Shown one piece after another: positions 24,401 through 33,219 of a stretch of DNA of 64,000 nt (within the stretch, counting starts at the first letter, position 1; every line of letters starts with the position of its first letter). The position numbers were made by a program, and so were the translations under genes. The notes beneath the pieces were generated by a model. It saw only the letters and a program-made list of their open reading frames with translations. It was not told the DNA's origin and ran no database searches. The stretch comes from Vanilla planifolia (taxonomy: Eukaryota > Streptophyta > Magnoliopsida > Asparagales > Orchidaceae): assembly GCA_023846275.1 (NCBI GenBank), contig CM043870.1, positions 3,657,527 through 3,721,526 on the forward strand, in the 5' to 3' direction.

Positions 24401-26130
24401 AAAGAAATCAAAAGAGGAGCTAAAACGATTCAAACAGATGTGCAACACAAAACAATAAGGCTGTAAACTAGATTGCGTGGGCATATCGAAGTGTGCACCA
24501 CAACATACTGGTCAAATGCTACGTGCGGAGGCATTGACACACCCTCAAGAGACCTAAACTCAAAGGAGAAATATTAGAAAAAAATAGAAGAAAAAAATAA
24601 AAATAAAAAAACAGTTAAAAAAAGTTATAGCAAACGCGCCTAAGAGCGAGAAGGAGAGCCCACATGCGCCCAAGTGCGAGAAGGCGAGCCCACACGCGCC
24701 CAACTTCAAGCACCGCACATGAGCAGGCGAAGCTGATCTCGAGTCATGATGTACACTACATGTGCCCAATAGCTGCACCTACCCCAGCAAGCGTGGCTGC
24801 ATGCTAGGGTCGGTGACCTCGTGCACCACGCGCGGGATTGCTGTCACCTACTGCATAGGAGGACTTGATGGCGCGTGGAAGCCACATGCTAGTAGGCCTT
24901 CCGCGCATGGGCAACAGATCAAAAGGCACAAAATTTACAAAAGTTTCAAAATTGCATTAAGGGGTAAATGCATTTTTTCTTATTAAATATTATATACTAA
25001 CCTCTATATAAATGGATAAGAATTATGTAATTGAAAAGCAAAAAAAAATATAGAATGAATTCAAAAAAATTGAGAGTTTTGAGAATCAGAGCTTTGTGTA
25101 ATTCAAGAAATCCTTCAAAGAAATATTCCTAAAAAAATTAATCTTTTGTGACAAAATTACTCTTCTCCTTTTTCTTTGCTCCTAGTTCTTTTTTTTTTAC
25201 TCTTCCACTTTTGCTGCAACTCTAAAAAAAAAAGATCTATTGACGATGACTTGAGACAATAACACCTCGCATATAAATCAGTTAGGCTCCTATCTTGAAT
25301 CATAATTAGTTTCATTTTTGGCTACTTTACAAAGTATTTTGTGTTTGTTTGATCAACTTTTGAGAAAAAGTCTGCAAGTAAATGACTGTTGCATTGAAGT
25401 AATGATATTGTAAAAATTCAGTTTCTTGATGTTATTACCATGGCCAATACTCATGAAATTGTCACCCACTTAATTTAGCACAAAAGCATGCTTGAAACAT
25501 TTTGTAGATCAATTACTTTGTACAAATCAGATTTGCATAAATTCGTTTCTAAACCACTTAATTGACTAATATCAAATACTTCATGCTACCAACCAAAAAA
25601 ATACTTCCATTAAACCATACAAACTTTGCTGGGAGAATTCAATAATCAGGTTAAAACTAATGCAGGCTTAACATACCAAACCCAAACCAAACAGGGAATA
25701 TAGTAATACCATCAATGAATAAAATTACACCAACCTGAGTCTGAAGCACCGTCTCGATCTCCATCAGCATAGCAGCCGAGACCATAACAGTGGAATCCTT
25801 GCGTCCCCTGGCTTTCACCCTTTTCCCCTTGCTTCTCTTCCGGGCCAATTTCTTGTTCTCCTCCATCTCTTTCATGGAGGCCAGCTCGTTGTCGATGCTC
25901 CAAACATTTTCCTTCTTCTTTGCCCTGGCCGCGTCCAACACACCCACTCTATGCTTCCCGCCATGAGGTCGCTTACCGCCATCGAGACGGTCGCGCAAAA
26001 CCCGAGGGATAGAAGCAGAGAAGGGCAACGAGGGCCAGCGGGCCAGCAGGTTGAACCCTAGAAGCGGACGTGGAAGGTCAATGTTCCTTTGATTAATGTT
26101 CCGGCTAGCATCCGGGCACTTGGCCTGCAT
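461..26130 (-). CDS. DUF3598-type, probably plastid-targeted protein, five exons
   Basis: Exons on the minus strand are 26130-25735, 18315-17890, 15566-15474, 6742-6603 and 905-461. They join in frame to 1500 nt (499 aa plus stop), and every junction is GT-AG. Residues 1-132 are Arg/Ser/Lys-rich, with no upstream in-frame Met nearby, which is compatible with a chloroplast transit peptide. From about 139 (SWDTFASSLSGIWKG) the protein resembles plant/cyanobacterial DUF3598 proteins: a W-x-G-x-W-like opening, DGSYSRGP at 275-282, FKFEQC across the exon 3/4 joint, and LPGGVTGY at 436-443. DUF3598 is thought to be a lipocalin/calycin-like beta barrel of the kind found near phycobiliprotein lyases. 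Function is not established, so any pigment or lipid binding is inference. The last residues, TSSPSPSP, look non-conserved. A CAG/GT donor-like site at 440/439, after the stop, may mark a 3'-UTR intron. The domain assignment comes from memory of the family, not from a search. Confidence 0.8.
1310..2509 (-). repeat. LTR-like repeat, family A, copy 1 (5'-truncated or solo)
   Basis: This lies in intron 4 of the DUF3598 gene. Read on the minus strand it begins TGCGGAAACTGG at 2509 and aligns with the outer part of both arms of the 9255-13664 palindrome. Shared blocks include the region around 2391-2460, the TATA-like block near 1720, and the block at 1440-1640 that ends in a CTTACACC/CTCACACC-like segment. 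Homology stops abruptly at 2509, exactly where the arms change from LTR-like to internal sequence, and fades near 1310. Degenerate subrepeats of about 60 bp (GTTGCCAAACAGCTTT-like) lie at 1780-1970. It has no coding capacity. Confidence 0.6.
2510..3100. other. Unassigned intronic sequence
   Basis: AT-rich sequence of intron 4 with no ORF or recognisable repeat. The last 200 bases could be a badly decayed antisense Copia RNase H tail, but I could not align it convincingly. Confidence 0.3.
3101..5121 (-). mobile_element. Short non-autonomous LTR element with two direct LTRs
   Basis: Two direct repeats, about 3101-3696 and 4446-5121, both start TGTTTGTGAG and end in CA, and they correspond along most of their length. 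Shared blocks include GAGTTTATT..CCAA.CTCAAAGA, the CATGCA-rich block, AAAAACTAGA..AACCTA, and TTATCTTCTAGA near the end. Next to the right LTR, at 4428-4440 on the minus strand, is TTTGGTATCAAAGCAC, which resembles a plant initiator tRNA-Met primer binding site. That orients the element on the minus strand. The internal part is only about 750 bp and has no pol. A third partial copy of the LTR end lies at 3790-3960. No polypurine tract or target-site duplication was recognised. The size suits a TRIM/LARD-like derivative. Boundaries are approximate to tens of bases. Confidence 0.6.
3180..3200. repeat. (GA)n microsatellite
   Basis: A simple GA dinucleotide run of about ten units sits in the left LTR of the short LTR element and is absent from the right LTR, so it arose after insertion. 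Confidence 0.9.
5124..5925 (+). pseudogene. Ty1/copia reverse transcriptase - RNase H relic
   Basis: Frame-broken but recognisable Copia pol 3' half. The RT tail reads like MDLKKMNYYLGIMI..NIFLYLKE. Next comes a GVVNSFMH block (canonical GVVSRFMH). RNase H follows: AEYRAM-like at 5640, a WxK-ILxxL-like stretch near 5690, CDHNQV-like (canonical CDNxSA), then IETD*HFIKNKL (canonical HIEVDRHFIKEKL) and QLADYF-like near 5850. Many stops and frameshifts make it inactive. The AT-rich sequence after 5925 may be its 3' LTR, but no second LTR was found. Confidence 0.75.
5926..6602. other. Intron 4 sequence, possible Copia LTR remnant
   Basis: AT-rich, without coding potential. Position right after the Copia RNase H end suggests a decayed LTR up to about 6250. 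The remainder runs to the intron 4 donor GTAAGT at 6602-6597 (minus strand). Confidence 0.3.
6743..7139. other. Intron 3 sequence, nothing recognised
   Basis: AT-rich 3' end of intron 3 of the DUF3598 gene. It includes the acceptor CCTAG at 6747-6743 on the minus strand. No repeat or ORF was recognised. Confidence 0.4.
7180..7310 (+). mobile_element. tRNA-derived SINE-like fragment with (TA)n tail
   Basis: The core CCACCTTAACCAGAGATCAT followed by TGGTTTGAATTCTG resembles the pol III B-box region (GGTTCGANTCC type) of plant Au-like SINEs. A poly-A run of about 18 lies just upstream, and a (TA)n microsatellite lies at about 7290-7311. An A box is not clear. It is in intron 3 of the DUF3598 gene. 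Confidence 0.4.
7311..8399. other. Intron 3 sequence, mostly unassigned
   Basis: AT-rich. ORFs at 7816-8148 and 8141-8323 are Ser/Leu/Cys-rich translations of a pyrimidine-rich strand with no recognised domain. The end of the stretch may be the 5' part of the Copia relic that follows. Confidence 0.3.
8400..9254 (+). pseudogene. Ty1/copia gag relic
   Basis: Frame-broken gag-like sequence on the plus strand. It contains a FFSNLHQSLQLIQAQL-like helical segment and, near 9030-9110, NGSGQNYNP and a CYQHNQKANHTTNNC stretch that looks like a worn C-x2-C-x4-H-x4-C zinc-knuckle region. It is followed directly by the palindromic insertion. Copia protease/integrase/RT remnants resume on the other side in the same orientation, so I read both as one split element. 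Confidence 0.5.
10570..11350 (-). pseudogene. Decayed ORF in the left palindrome arm
   Basis: On the minus strand the frame around 11300-11090 reads SYTILPPLSPI..GLNYNEENLEQNNPNN. It parallels SYTTLPSFLPI..GLNQNEENSEQNNSNN in the right arm (plus strand, 11700-11850). Conservation of the amino-acid frame between two diverged copies implies a former coding sequence. I do not recognise the protein. Both copies carry stops. Confidence 0.45.
11640..12232 (+). pseudogene. Decayed ORF in the right palindrome arm
   Basis: Partner of the left-arm ORF. It runs from about 11640 to the stop at 12230, just before the LTR-like start TGAGGACACCG at 12233. It has at least three stops or frame breaks. A later segment reads NYDSATYMIRPSNVNVTLIESK. 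No known gag or pol motif is visible. Confidence 0.4.
13665..15195 (+). pseudogene. Ty1/copia protease-integrase-RT-RNase H relic (continuation)
   Basis: The integrase core is clear despite stops: FIVISSIDDYTQIIWIYLLK at about 14272-14330 (canonical DDYSRFTWIYFLK). Then NDIIHQPSYLYTS..NSVVE at about 14465-14525 (canonical GIxHQxSCPYTPQQNGVVE). RT follows as NLDRLKYFLGINLHA near 14600. RNase H follows as RNLVPCKSKKK near 15010 (canonical NLVSWKSKKQ), followed by an LKLTTK-WCI stretch. Order and strand match the gag relic left of the palindrome. Confidence 0.75.
15554..17085. repeat. 772-bp tandem duplication covering the edge of exon 3 and most of intron 2
   Basis: Copy 1 (15554-16325) and copy 2 (16326 to about 17085) match along their length. 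Examples are AAAGATGTTGAACACCATGA, GCATTTTCTGGAATCCTAGC, CATAGCAAGTTAGTT and the shared end AACATGCAGCATGAAGGTGG. Copy 1 begins inside exon 3 of the DUF3598 gene, so copy 2 contains a second version of the exon 3 acceptor region. There the acceptor reads GCAT instead of GCAG (minus strand, about 16340). Identity looks high, so the event is younger than the surrounding transposon relics. Confidence 0.9.
17086..17889. other. Intron 2 sequence, nothing recognised
   Basis: AT-rich remainder of intron 2 up to the exon 2 donor GTATGA at 17889-17884 (minus strand). No ORF or repeat recognised. Confidence 0.4.
18316..20880. other. Intron 1, 3' part, nothing recognised
   Basis: AT-rich intron. A moderately biased segment at 19300-19440 (GATTTGG..TTTCAACTGATTTAGAAC) resembles generic dispersed plant repeats. 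ORFs here lack domain features. Confidence 0.35.
21840..22560 (+). pseudogene. Ty3/gypsy gag relic with mutated zinc knuckle
   Basis: Translation with stops gives LPNYDGTVDRKIKYIIETY, then AVAWWIAHLKNG..TEATW, which matches the retrotransposon gag core (xxAxxWWxxLxxGxxxxW). RQRETVQEYTIEFG follows. A knuckle reads C-D-R-Y-K-K-K-G-H-V-R-E-K-C at about 22466-22510, i.e. the second Cys of CX2CX4HX4C has become Tyr. Several stops make it non-functional. Confidence 0.7.
22720..23135 (+). repeat. About 200-bp tandem duplication inside the gypsy internal region
   Basis: Two adjacent copies start near 22722 and 22930. Each contains CTAATATC(C/T)AAAAGTTTTG, GGAAA(A/G)(G/A)CTAAAGTTG, a CATAATGA block, an AAACA..GCAAG block and a TTATCTACGAA block. 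They differ at many positions, so the duplication is old. Confidence 0.75.
24630..24715. repeat. About 30-bp GC-rich minisatellite in the third gypsy LTR
   Basis: Nearly three units of a CGCGCCxAAGxGCGAGAAGG-AGCCCAC pattern lie in the LTR block. The equivalent site in the other two LTR blocks does not show the array. Confidence 0.7.
25286..25734. other. 5' end of intron 1
   Basis: AT-rich sequence between the gypsy relic and the exon 1 donor (CAG/GTTGGT at 25735/25734, minus strand). Nothing else recognised. Confidence 0.4.
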
Positions 26131-29100
26131 TCTGCGAGGGTGGTCGAAGAGACGTTGCTCCAGCGAAAAATCGTGGATTTCAACATTTTTTTTAAACGAT
26201 AAAATTATTCTGAATAATATTTATAAAAAAATTACTTCTAAACTAACTTTTGTTCATGTGCTTAGCATCCTTTATATTTATAAATTTATATAGTTATTAA
26301 AATATGTACACCTCGAATTATCAATGTGTATTTTTTTTTTACTTTTAAAAAAGTAATATTTTTAATTAAAAATGGTAATTTTTTATTTTTTTTTAATTGA
26401 AGTAGTTTTGATATTATGTTATAATAAGGTATCATATGTGTAGGTTGATTTTGAGATATTTATCATTATGAAAAATTTAATATTTTATGTATGAAAAAAA
26501 GTTTATCTTATTTTTATTACAACTTTATTTGATTTTTTTAATATAATAGACAACAAATAAAGAAATAAAAGACATAGATAGTTATATTATGTCAAGTAAT
26601 TCATAGATTTTTTTTCAGTAGGGATCCTAAAAATTGAACATCAACAAAAGGGTCGTCATTTAAAGAATTATAAAATATAAGGTTTTATTTGCCAATTAGA
26701 AGTAATCACATGCTTTTCTTCAAGAGAAATAGTAGTAAAAATTTCTACTTAATAAGGACATTTAAATAACAAAGATATGACTTCAAAAGCTCAATCTATA
26801 ACAATGTCACGTTGTTTGGTAGAATATACACTTCAAAGGATGGTCTACACATAATAACCCAAATTTTATATTTATTGTGATGTCATCATTAATGTCTATT
26901 AGTTTTGGACTTAAAAACATCATTTTTTTGTCTATCATGATAGGTATGAAAGGCTATTTTTTTTTATTTTATTGCCAAGATGTGTAAGAAATTTGTATTG
27001 TTTCTAACAACCTAAGTATTATATAATAGTTAAGTTAATATAATAAATAAATTATTCACTAATTTAAATATTTAATTAAAAAATTTATTTGGGAAAAAGC
27101 ACAATCATACATAAGAAAAGAAAAAAATCCAAGAAATATAAAAAGATGATAAAGTACAAAATACATAAATTGAAATGACACAATGGATCTCTCATTCAAA
27201 AGGACTCACAAGCTTTAGAAAATACAAAAATGGTTAAAACGTAGAAGTGCAAAATAGATTTTCACTTATCCTCTAACAAAGGTATTTATACACACATCTT
27301 AACAAAAAGCTACTATAATCAATTTAAAATGGTTACAATGACTAAAGCTTATGGAGTATTATAATAGTTTCTCAAATTTTTGTTCGAAAAAGAGATATTG
27401 AGAAACCTTCAACAGACATTAGGATCTATTGCACTAATAAAATGGGGTTGGAAGGCTTGGAGAAGAACTCTTAGAGGTGAGTTTATAAATGACCCAAAGA
27501 CCAATCAAACACTTGAAGTAGGGTTAGAAATTAATTCAAAGGTCAATAAAAAAACACTCATAGATTGATCAAATAATGACCTAAAAGTTTGTTAGAGAAT
27601 ACCTTAATGTCTGTCAGACATTGATCAAAAGAAGGTGGGAGAATAACTGGAATGTCATATCTCTTAGAAAATCAAGATCGACAATAAAGTTAATAACATA
27701 TATTTTTAGTGTATATCAATATCCTATTAGCAAATGAAATGAACTATCAAGATTGAGATAGTCACTAAATATATCTTCGTTAGCCTCCAACTTATTATTG
27801 TTATATTTATATAAGGAAAGCAAATTGTTGTTAATTAAATGGTGTCATGTAGCATGTTGAGATTCAATTCATCTACCCAGTTGAATCTTTGGTGAGTCAA
27901 ACACATCCATACAACCATGAATGAAGAAGGTTGGTTAGGAAACAACTCTTATAATACTTAATTCTCCCCAAAGGTTGGTTTGAACCTAATTGAGGCATTA
28001 ATTTTTATAGCATTGGGAGATATGACCAACGAGGTGGGGATTGTTCCAACCATCACTTCCCTGGCTATTGTCTGGCAAGGACACAAGCCTTTTATCAACA
28101 CTATTTGTTAGATGTTCATGAACATGTTGGCAAAAGGTAAAAAAATTACCAAATAGTAGAAGTAATTTACTAACCCTCCATTGGAAAATGATTTTCTCGA
28201 TGATACATATCCAAAAATTAAAGCAATGGAATTGTAATATCCCAAATTTTGATATTAAATTTAATGCAAATTTTTGGAAGAAATGAGAATTTTTTTAGAG
28301 TTTTTGAAAACCATAGAAACATTAATTTAATTATACTATCAAAATAAATGTCTTAAAATATATAATACTTTAAAACTTTTTAAATTTAAAATCTTACAAT
28401 TAAGACAAAAAGCTAAACTAAATCAATCATTTTTTTCCTTTTGATTAGAGATTAGGTGATGGTGTAATTCCCATGTTGACCATGCACGAGAGACAAAAGC
28501 TTTTTTGCATGGAGGTGTGTTGGAGCACATGCAATTGCATAGGCACACAAGGTGGTTGATCTGAATGCGCAAAGTTATGCAAGCACATGTAGAGGCTAGT
28601 AGGCATGTGTTAAAGGTTGCAAGCACACTCAGAAGCACGAGGAGACATGAGATTGTGGTAAAGTGCATAAGCATTCACTGAGGCACAAAGAGCGCCTGCA
28701 TATGCATTCAGATGTGAGTAGAGTGCCACAGCAATGAGAACAAATGCATGATAAGTGGGCATGTAGGTGATTAAGTGTGCTGATAGTGGCTCATGTTTGA
28801 TATGTGAGAGGAATCCATCTACAATAATTTTTTCTAACATTTGTAAACAAGTTATGCATATAATACCCAACTTTTTTGATAGTTAGACATGAAACCCTTA
28901 TCATGAAACTCTTATCCTGCACAAAGAATAAGATTAAATTAAGAAAATAAAAAAATTAATATTATGATCAAATAAAAAAAAATATTGTGATATGATAATT
29001 TATGAGTTTTTTGTTGCAATAGAAATGTTAAATATTGATCACAAGTTAAATCATATATAAACCAATTGGCGATGTGTAATATTTTTGAATTATTTTATAT

Positions 29101-29410
29101 GAGGAATGAGAAAGATGAGAAAATGAGAGAAAAAAGAGAAATTCTATGCATTTAAAAAGATATAATATGACATGATATATTACAAATTATAGCATAGAAT
29201 TAGATTCTCAATGAGGTTATTACATTTTGGAGGAATAAGAGTGACTTATTTTTGGTGAGCAATTTTTGGCATTCTAATATTAGAGTGAGCAAAAAGGGCA
29301 TGCTCTAGCATGGGAGCTAGTCTTGGTGTCAAGCTTCTTCAATAGGCACCTTCGTCTCCTTGCTTAGCTTTTACGATACTAGTATTGAATAGTAGTCAAG
29401 GAGATTTTCC
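26131..29410. other. Intergenic spacer, mostly unassigned
   Basis: Its left end should hold the 5' UTR and promoter of the DUF3598 gene (minus strand), but I see no clear TATA element. The rest is very AT-rich. The 28430-28870 segment is richer in CATGCA/GCACA motifs and resembles the LTR-type sequence seen elsewhere in the window, but no pair was found. ORFs at 27380-27568 and 28423-28870 show no recognisable domain. Confidence 0.35.
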
Positions 29411-29413
29411 CCC

Positions 29414-30180
29414 ATGGCATCTCAAAATGGTTTCATGGGACCTTCTGTTAATAGCTCTTTTGTAGAGATATTGAGTGAATCAATGGCTCCTTTACCATGT
29501 AAAACGAAACAAATCTCTTTCTACAATGGCAAATCATAAGTTGTTTTTTGATGAAGAGGAAATTTATAAACTAGTGGTTCCACTAAAATTTCTGCTGATA
29601 GATAAGTTCTCGCACAAAAATCTTAATATGAATATGATAAGAGCTAAGTTAAATAAAATCAAATTCAAAAGCTCCTTTACAATTAGATACCTTGAGCCTA
29701 AGCACATTCTCATTCAATTCTCTATGGAGGAGAACTTCCTTTACTATTGGATTAAGAAAATTTGAAACATAATAAAATTTTTAAGGTGCATATTTAAATA
29801 ATCATCAAACTTTCAATTCAACAAGGTCTTTGATTATGCTAGTTTGGGTAGCATTCAAACATCTTTCTCTATACTTATTTAACAAAACTACACTACAATC
29901 ACTAGCCTAAGCAATTAGTACTTTGCTAAAGCTTGATTCAACGATAGTTTCTCTATTGAGACTGCAAATTGCCAAATTTTGGATGAATGTGAACCTTACT
30001 AAAGAACTTCCTATCATAATTAGAAACTCCAAATGACAAGGATGCAAGGAAGGGAGCATTTGGCCAAAAGTATCCTACAAAAATCTTCCACATATTGCCT
30101 ATATTACCACAAGAATGGGCCTTTAAGAATGTAAATTGCTAAGGCAACAAAATAAAAAATTGGAGCCTTCCCTCTCTTAT
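29414..30180 (+). pseudogene. DUF4283 domain relic, ORF1 of a LINE-type element
   Basis: An ATG at 29414 starts SFVEIL..SMAP..KTKQISFYNGK-like sequence. After a frameshift the ORF at 29475-29765 reads KLFFDEEEIYKLVVPLKF, DKFSHKNLNM, FTIRYLEPKHILIQFSMEEN and FLYYWIKKI. These are the hallmark blocks of plant DUF4283 proteins (EEI..L..PFK, GKFSHGRPS, LDPRHVLIxFSxEEDF). Further frames give ASLGSIQ / HLSLYLFNKTTLQSLA and VNLTKELP, which match the PVWVSFPxLPxHLF..L and VDLLKELP blocks. A worn CCHC knuckle follows near 30090. No endonuclease or RT region of a LINE was found. Confidence 0.7.
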
Positions 30181-31520
30181 AAGTTATCCCATTTTTTAAG
30201 GAGGCCATCTAATTTTTTTAGACTTATATTTAGGTCATCTCTACTTCACTTTATCAAACACATCCAATTTAATTATCGAAAAAGCTAGACATTTTGTGAA
30301 ATAATCTTTTATTCAATCTTGTCTATTCAATAACAATTAAGTCTACATTATTTTGTTTATCACCAACCAATATTATGTATGATCTTTTCTGGACAAATAA
30401 TTGGTACTTGTTCTATTAACCACAACGGAATCAAAGATTAAGCCTGTTGTTTTGATTACAAAAGGGAGACATTAAATCAATGCTAGCTTAGATCAAAAGC
30501 CTCTTCTATATTTTATTTTATTGTTTGGATTACCTAAGTTTTGTGTTTTAACTAGTTTGTAACAATTAAGATAGTTAATTAACTTGTTAAAAACCAAAAA
30601 CAAAGGACTCAATAATATGATATAATATATTAACTAATCAAGTGAAAATCTTGTGGATTTATAGCCCTAGCATTGATGAGAGTAGTGATAATAAGGTGAT
30701 TTATTGTGGGAAAGAATATAAATCATTAGACACTGTGCAACTCTTACAAAAGGTTTCTAAGTGAAAATGTATGAGAATGATTTGTTTTACATAAAAAAAG
30801 AAAAAAATAATTCTTATTTGATTTCTTGACTATGAAAATATCAAAATATATTCTAATAAATGATAATAACAAATTTTTTAGTCATCTTGACTTCTTGGTA
30901 TAAATAAAATAAAAAGATAATAAATAAAATATAATACTTATGATATGACTTTTCTATATATTATATTAATCTTAATAATATAAAAACTTAGATTAACATA
31001 AATTATGCTAATTGAAGATGAACTAAACTTGGATAAAATAATTTTTTTCTTAGCATCATTATTATCGATATAGCTGCTTAGCCTATATTTGATTCATCCT
31101 CTTATTATTAACATTTTTCAGATTCAAACGATAAAGACATTGAAAAATATTAAATATATAAATACATAGTATAAAAGAATAAAAAATAAATGATAATGTA
31201 TTGTAAATCTATTGATTCATTTATGTCTTGTAACATCACTGAGAACATCATCAGATGAAAATAAAATTAAAAATATATTTTATTATAAATTAATTTTAAC
31301 TAGAATTGCCTTTACATAAACTCAAATAATTGATTTTATACTAATCTTATGGATATACTTAAGTAATATTAATTTTATATATTATTATTATTGTTATTGT
31401 TGTTAAGTATGAAAGATTTCACGCAATAATATTTTGAGGAATATGCCTTCGATCACCATCAAGATGAGCCAACATGAAATCAAAATTGTATTAAAAAAGG
31501 CATCCACCCATCTCATCTCC
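30181..31520. other. AT-rich spacer upstream of the cyclin gene
   Basis: Long A/T runs and no ORF of interest. It should contain the upstream regulatory DNA of the cyclin gene, but no specific sites can be named with confidence. Confidence 0.35.
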
Positions 31521-31530
31521 AATATTTAAA
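31521..31530 (+). promoter_or_regulatory. TATA-like element of the cyclin gene
   Basis: AATATTTAAA lies about 80 nt upstream of the cyclin ATG at 31609 and just ahead of a pyrimidine-rich leader. Spacing fits a plant core promoter, though the sequence is not a perfect TATAAA. Confidence 0.35.
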
Positions 31531-31608
31531 CCAGCCCTGCTTTTATTCTCTTCCACCCCGAAGCTTCCCATCCGAAATCCGACGGATCTGAGCTAAACCC
31601 ACTTGCCA

Positions 31609-32537
31609 ATGGCCGCCGGCGAGCAGGAGGTCCCCAAGGTTGTGGCCGTGGTAGCCTCCCTCCTCGAGCGGGCCGCGGAGGCAAGCGACTACGCCGCGGT
31701 CGACCGGCGAGACTCGCCTTTCAGGGGACGGAGCCGCCCGTGCATCAGCATCCGCGGATACGTGGACCGCATATTCCGCTACGCCGGCTGCAGCCCGTCG
31801 TGCTACGTCGTCGCCTACGTCTACCTCCACCGCTTCAGCAGCCGCCAACAATCCGTGGCCGTGGACTCCTTCTCCATCCACCGCCTCTTCCTCACCTGCC
31901 TCTTGCTCGCCGTCAAGTTCGTCGACGACCTGTATGCTTCATTCGCCTCTCACCCTCCCCAAAAACACCTAAGAAAAAATTCTTTTTTGACATTTTTTTA
32001 TAAGAATTGTTGCTTTTTGTGTTTAATTAATTCAATATTACTTTCCAAAATATTGAATTAATTAAATACCATGTAAAAAACTTCACATATGTAATTCTGC
32101 TGATCTGTTCTCATTCTTTCACCGATCTAAATAACACCATAAATAATATTGAACAACTTGTAATGTACTATATAATAAGCAATTTTTAATAAATAAAATC
32201 AAAATAATTATAATAAGCAATTTTAATAAATAAATATTTGTCACAAACTTATTGATTGTAATGTTATGATTGTTTAAGCAGATACTACAACAATGCCTAT
32301 TATGCCAAGGTGGGAGGAATCAGCACAGCTGAAATGAACGTTCTGGAGCTGGACTTCCTCTTCGGTTTGGGTTTCGACTTAAACGTCACCCTTTCGATGT
32401 TCGACGACTACTGCCGCATTCTTCAAAGCCAGATGTGTGTCGAATCACCATCAAGTACTTGCGGTTTCTTCGACGAAGAGGAAGAGCAGAGCAAGCTTGG
32501 TGAAGAACAGCAATTGGTTGTTGGAGGCCAGGGATAG
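31609..32537 (+). CDS. CYCU: U-type (P-type) cyclin, two exons
   Basis: Exon 1 is 31609-31931 and exon 2 is 32282-32537. The 350-bp AT-rich intron has GTATGC and AAGCAG borders, and the joined CDS is 579 nt (192 aa). The start ATG is in a GCCAATGGCC context. The single cyclin box spans roughly residues 10-150. SIRGYVDRIFRYAGCSPSC at 47-65 and HRLFLTCLLLAVKFVDD at 91-107 are conserved, and YYNNAYYAKVGGIS at 109-122, spanning the intron, is the signature of plant CYCU/CYCP proteins, which resemble yeast PHO80-type cyclins. Such cyclins bind CDKA-type kinases and some respond to phosphate, sugar or hormones; for this copy that is inference. Length is normal (about 200 aa). The acidic tail EEEEEQSK-like (FDEEEEQSK) is variable in the family. 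Exon 1 is strikingly GC-rich. It is convergent with the MORN gene. Confidence 0.93.
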
Positions 32538-33219
32538 ATAAGAATCGTAAGCTATAATGTTTTTGAATGCTGTTCTTTGATTCTTTCTTTTGCCTATTTG
32601 AAAGCAGGAAAACTTGTGATTAAATTGGTACTATGTTTGATTTGTTCTGCAATCTTTCTAAGGAGATTTTTGTTCATAATTCTTCATTCCTTCACTGGGT
32701 GGTGTTGCTTAAGCTTTATGCCACACTAGGCATGGGAGGAACATGATGGGCTGTTGATGCTTTGAATCCAGGCATAAAGAATGCATGTGGAAATATGGTA
32801 CAGGCAATTGAGCACATGAGTGGTATGGGTGAAGATACCATGGTCATACATGCCATATGATTTCCAGCTAAAACCTGATGGGTGCAAACTGGCACGTGCA
32901 TGATGACGATTCTGACATTAGCATTGGCACATGCATGCATGATGCCATGGACCCTCTCATTCATTACCTCAATTATAATGCAAACGTTTGAATGAATTCA
33001 TTAAATCTAATACACGAAGCCAAGTGAAATACTCATCATTTGATGGGCAAAAAGCTGGTGTGTTCTATCAACACCAGAATCTCAAATACAGAAGACTAAG
33101 TGAAGTTAACTATATCTACACATCGTACAGCAGAAGGGAAAAGGAGTACAGAACATTCTGCACTGCGTGCATTATTGCTGGGATCTAAAAGAAATATTGT
33201 ACAAACTAACAAGAAAACA
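32538..33219. other. Convergent intergenic region (3' UTRs of the cyclin and MORN genes)
   Basis: 682 bases between the two stop codons. It should carry both 3' UTRs and polyadenylation signals. ORFs in it are short and overlap no domain. CATGCA-rich sequence at 32720-32950 is locally biased but not assigned. Confidence 0.45.

Larger units (their letters stand above)
20880..25285 (+). mobile_element. Decayed Ty3/gypsy-type tandem: LTR - gag relic - LTR - LTR
   Basis: Three LTR-like blocks share sequence at about 20880-21440, 23500-24340 and 24440-25260. Shared parts include GGTCGGTGACCTCGTG-type GC-rich starts, ATTAAATATTATAT followed by CAACCT or TAACCT, AATCAGAACTTTGT/GTAATTCAAGAAA, TGACAAAATCACTCTTCT, and GAGGACTTGAGAC near the end. 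Between blocks 1 and 2 is a gag relic. Between blocks 2 and 3 only about 60-100 bases of internal sequence remain. This is the pattern expected from unequal recombination among LTRs. The whole array sits in intron 1 of the DUF3598 gene. Confidence 0.65.

Noticed and set aside
27380-28240. Weak coding-like stretches (27380-27568 and about 27970-28240)
   Set aside because: Short, stop-interrupted and without recognisable family signature; could be transposon debris but no evidence to assign.
31543-31881. 112-aa minus-strand ORF over the cyclin exon
   Set aside because: Antisense shadow in GC-rich coding DNA.
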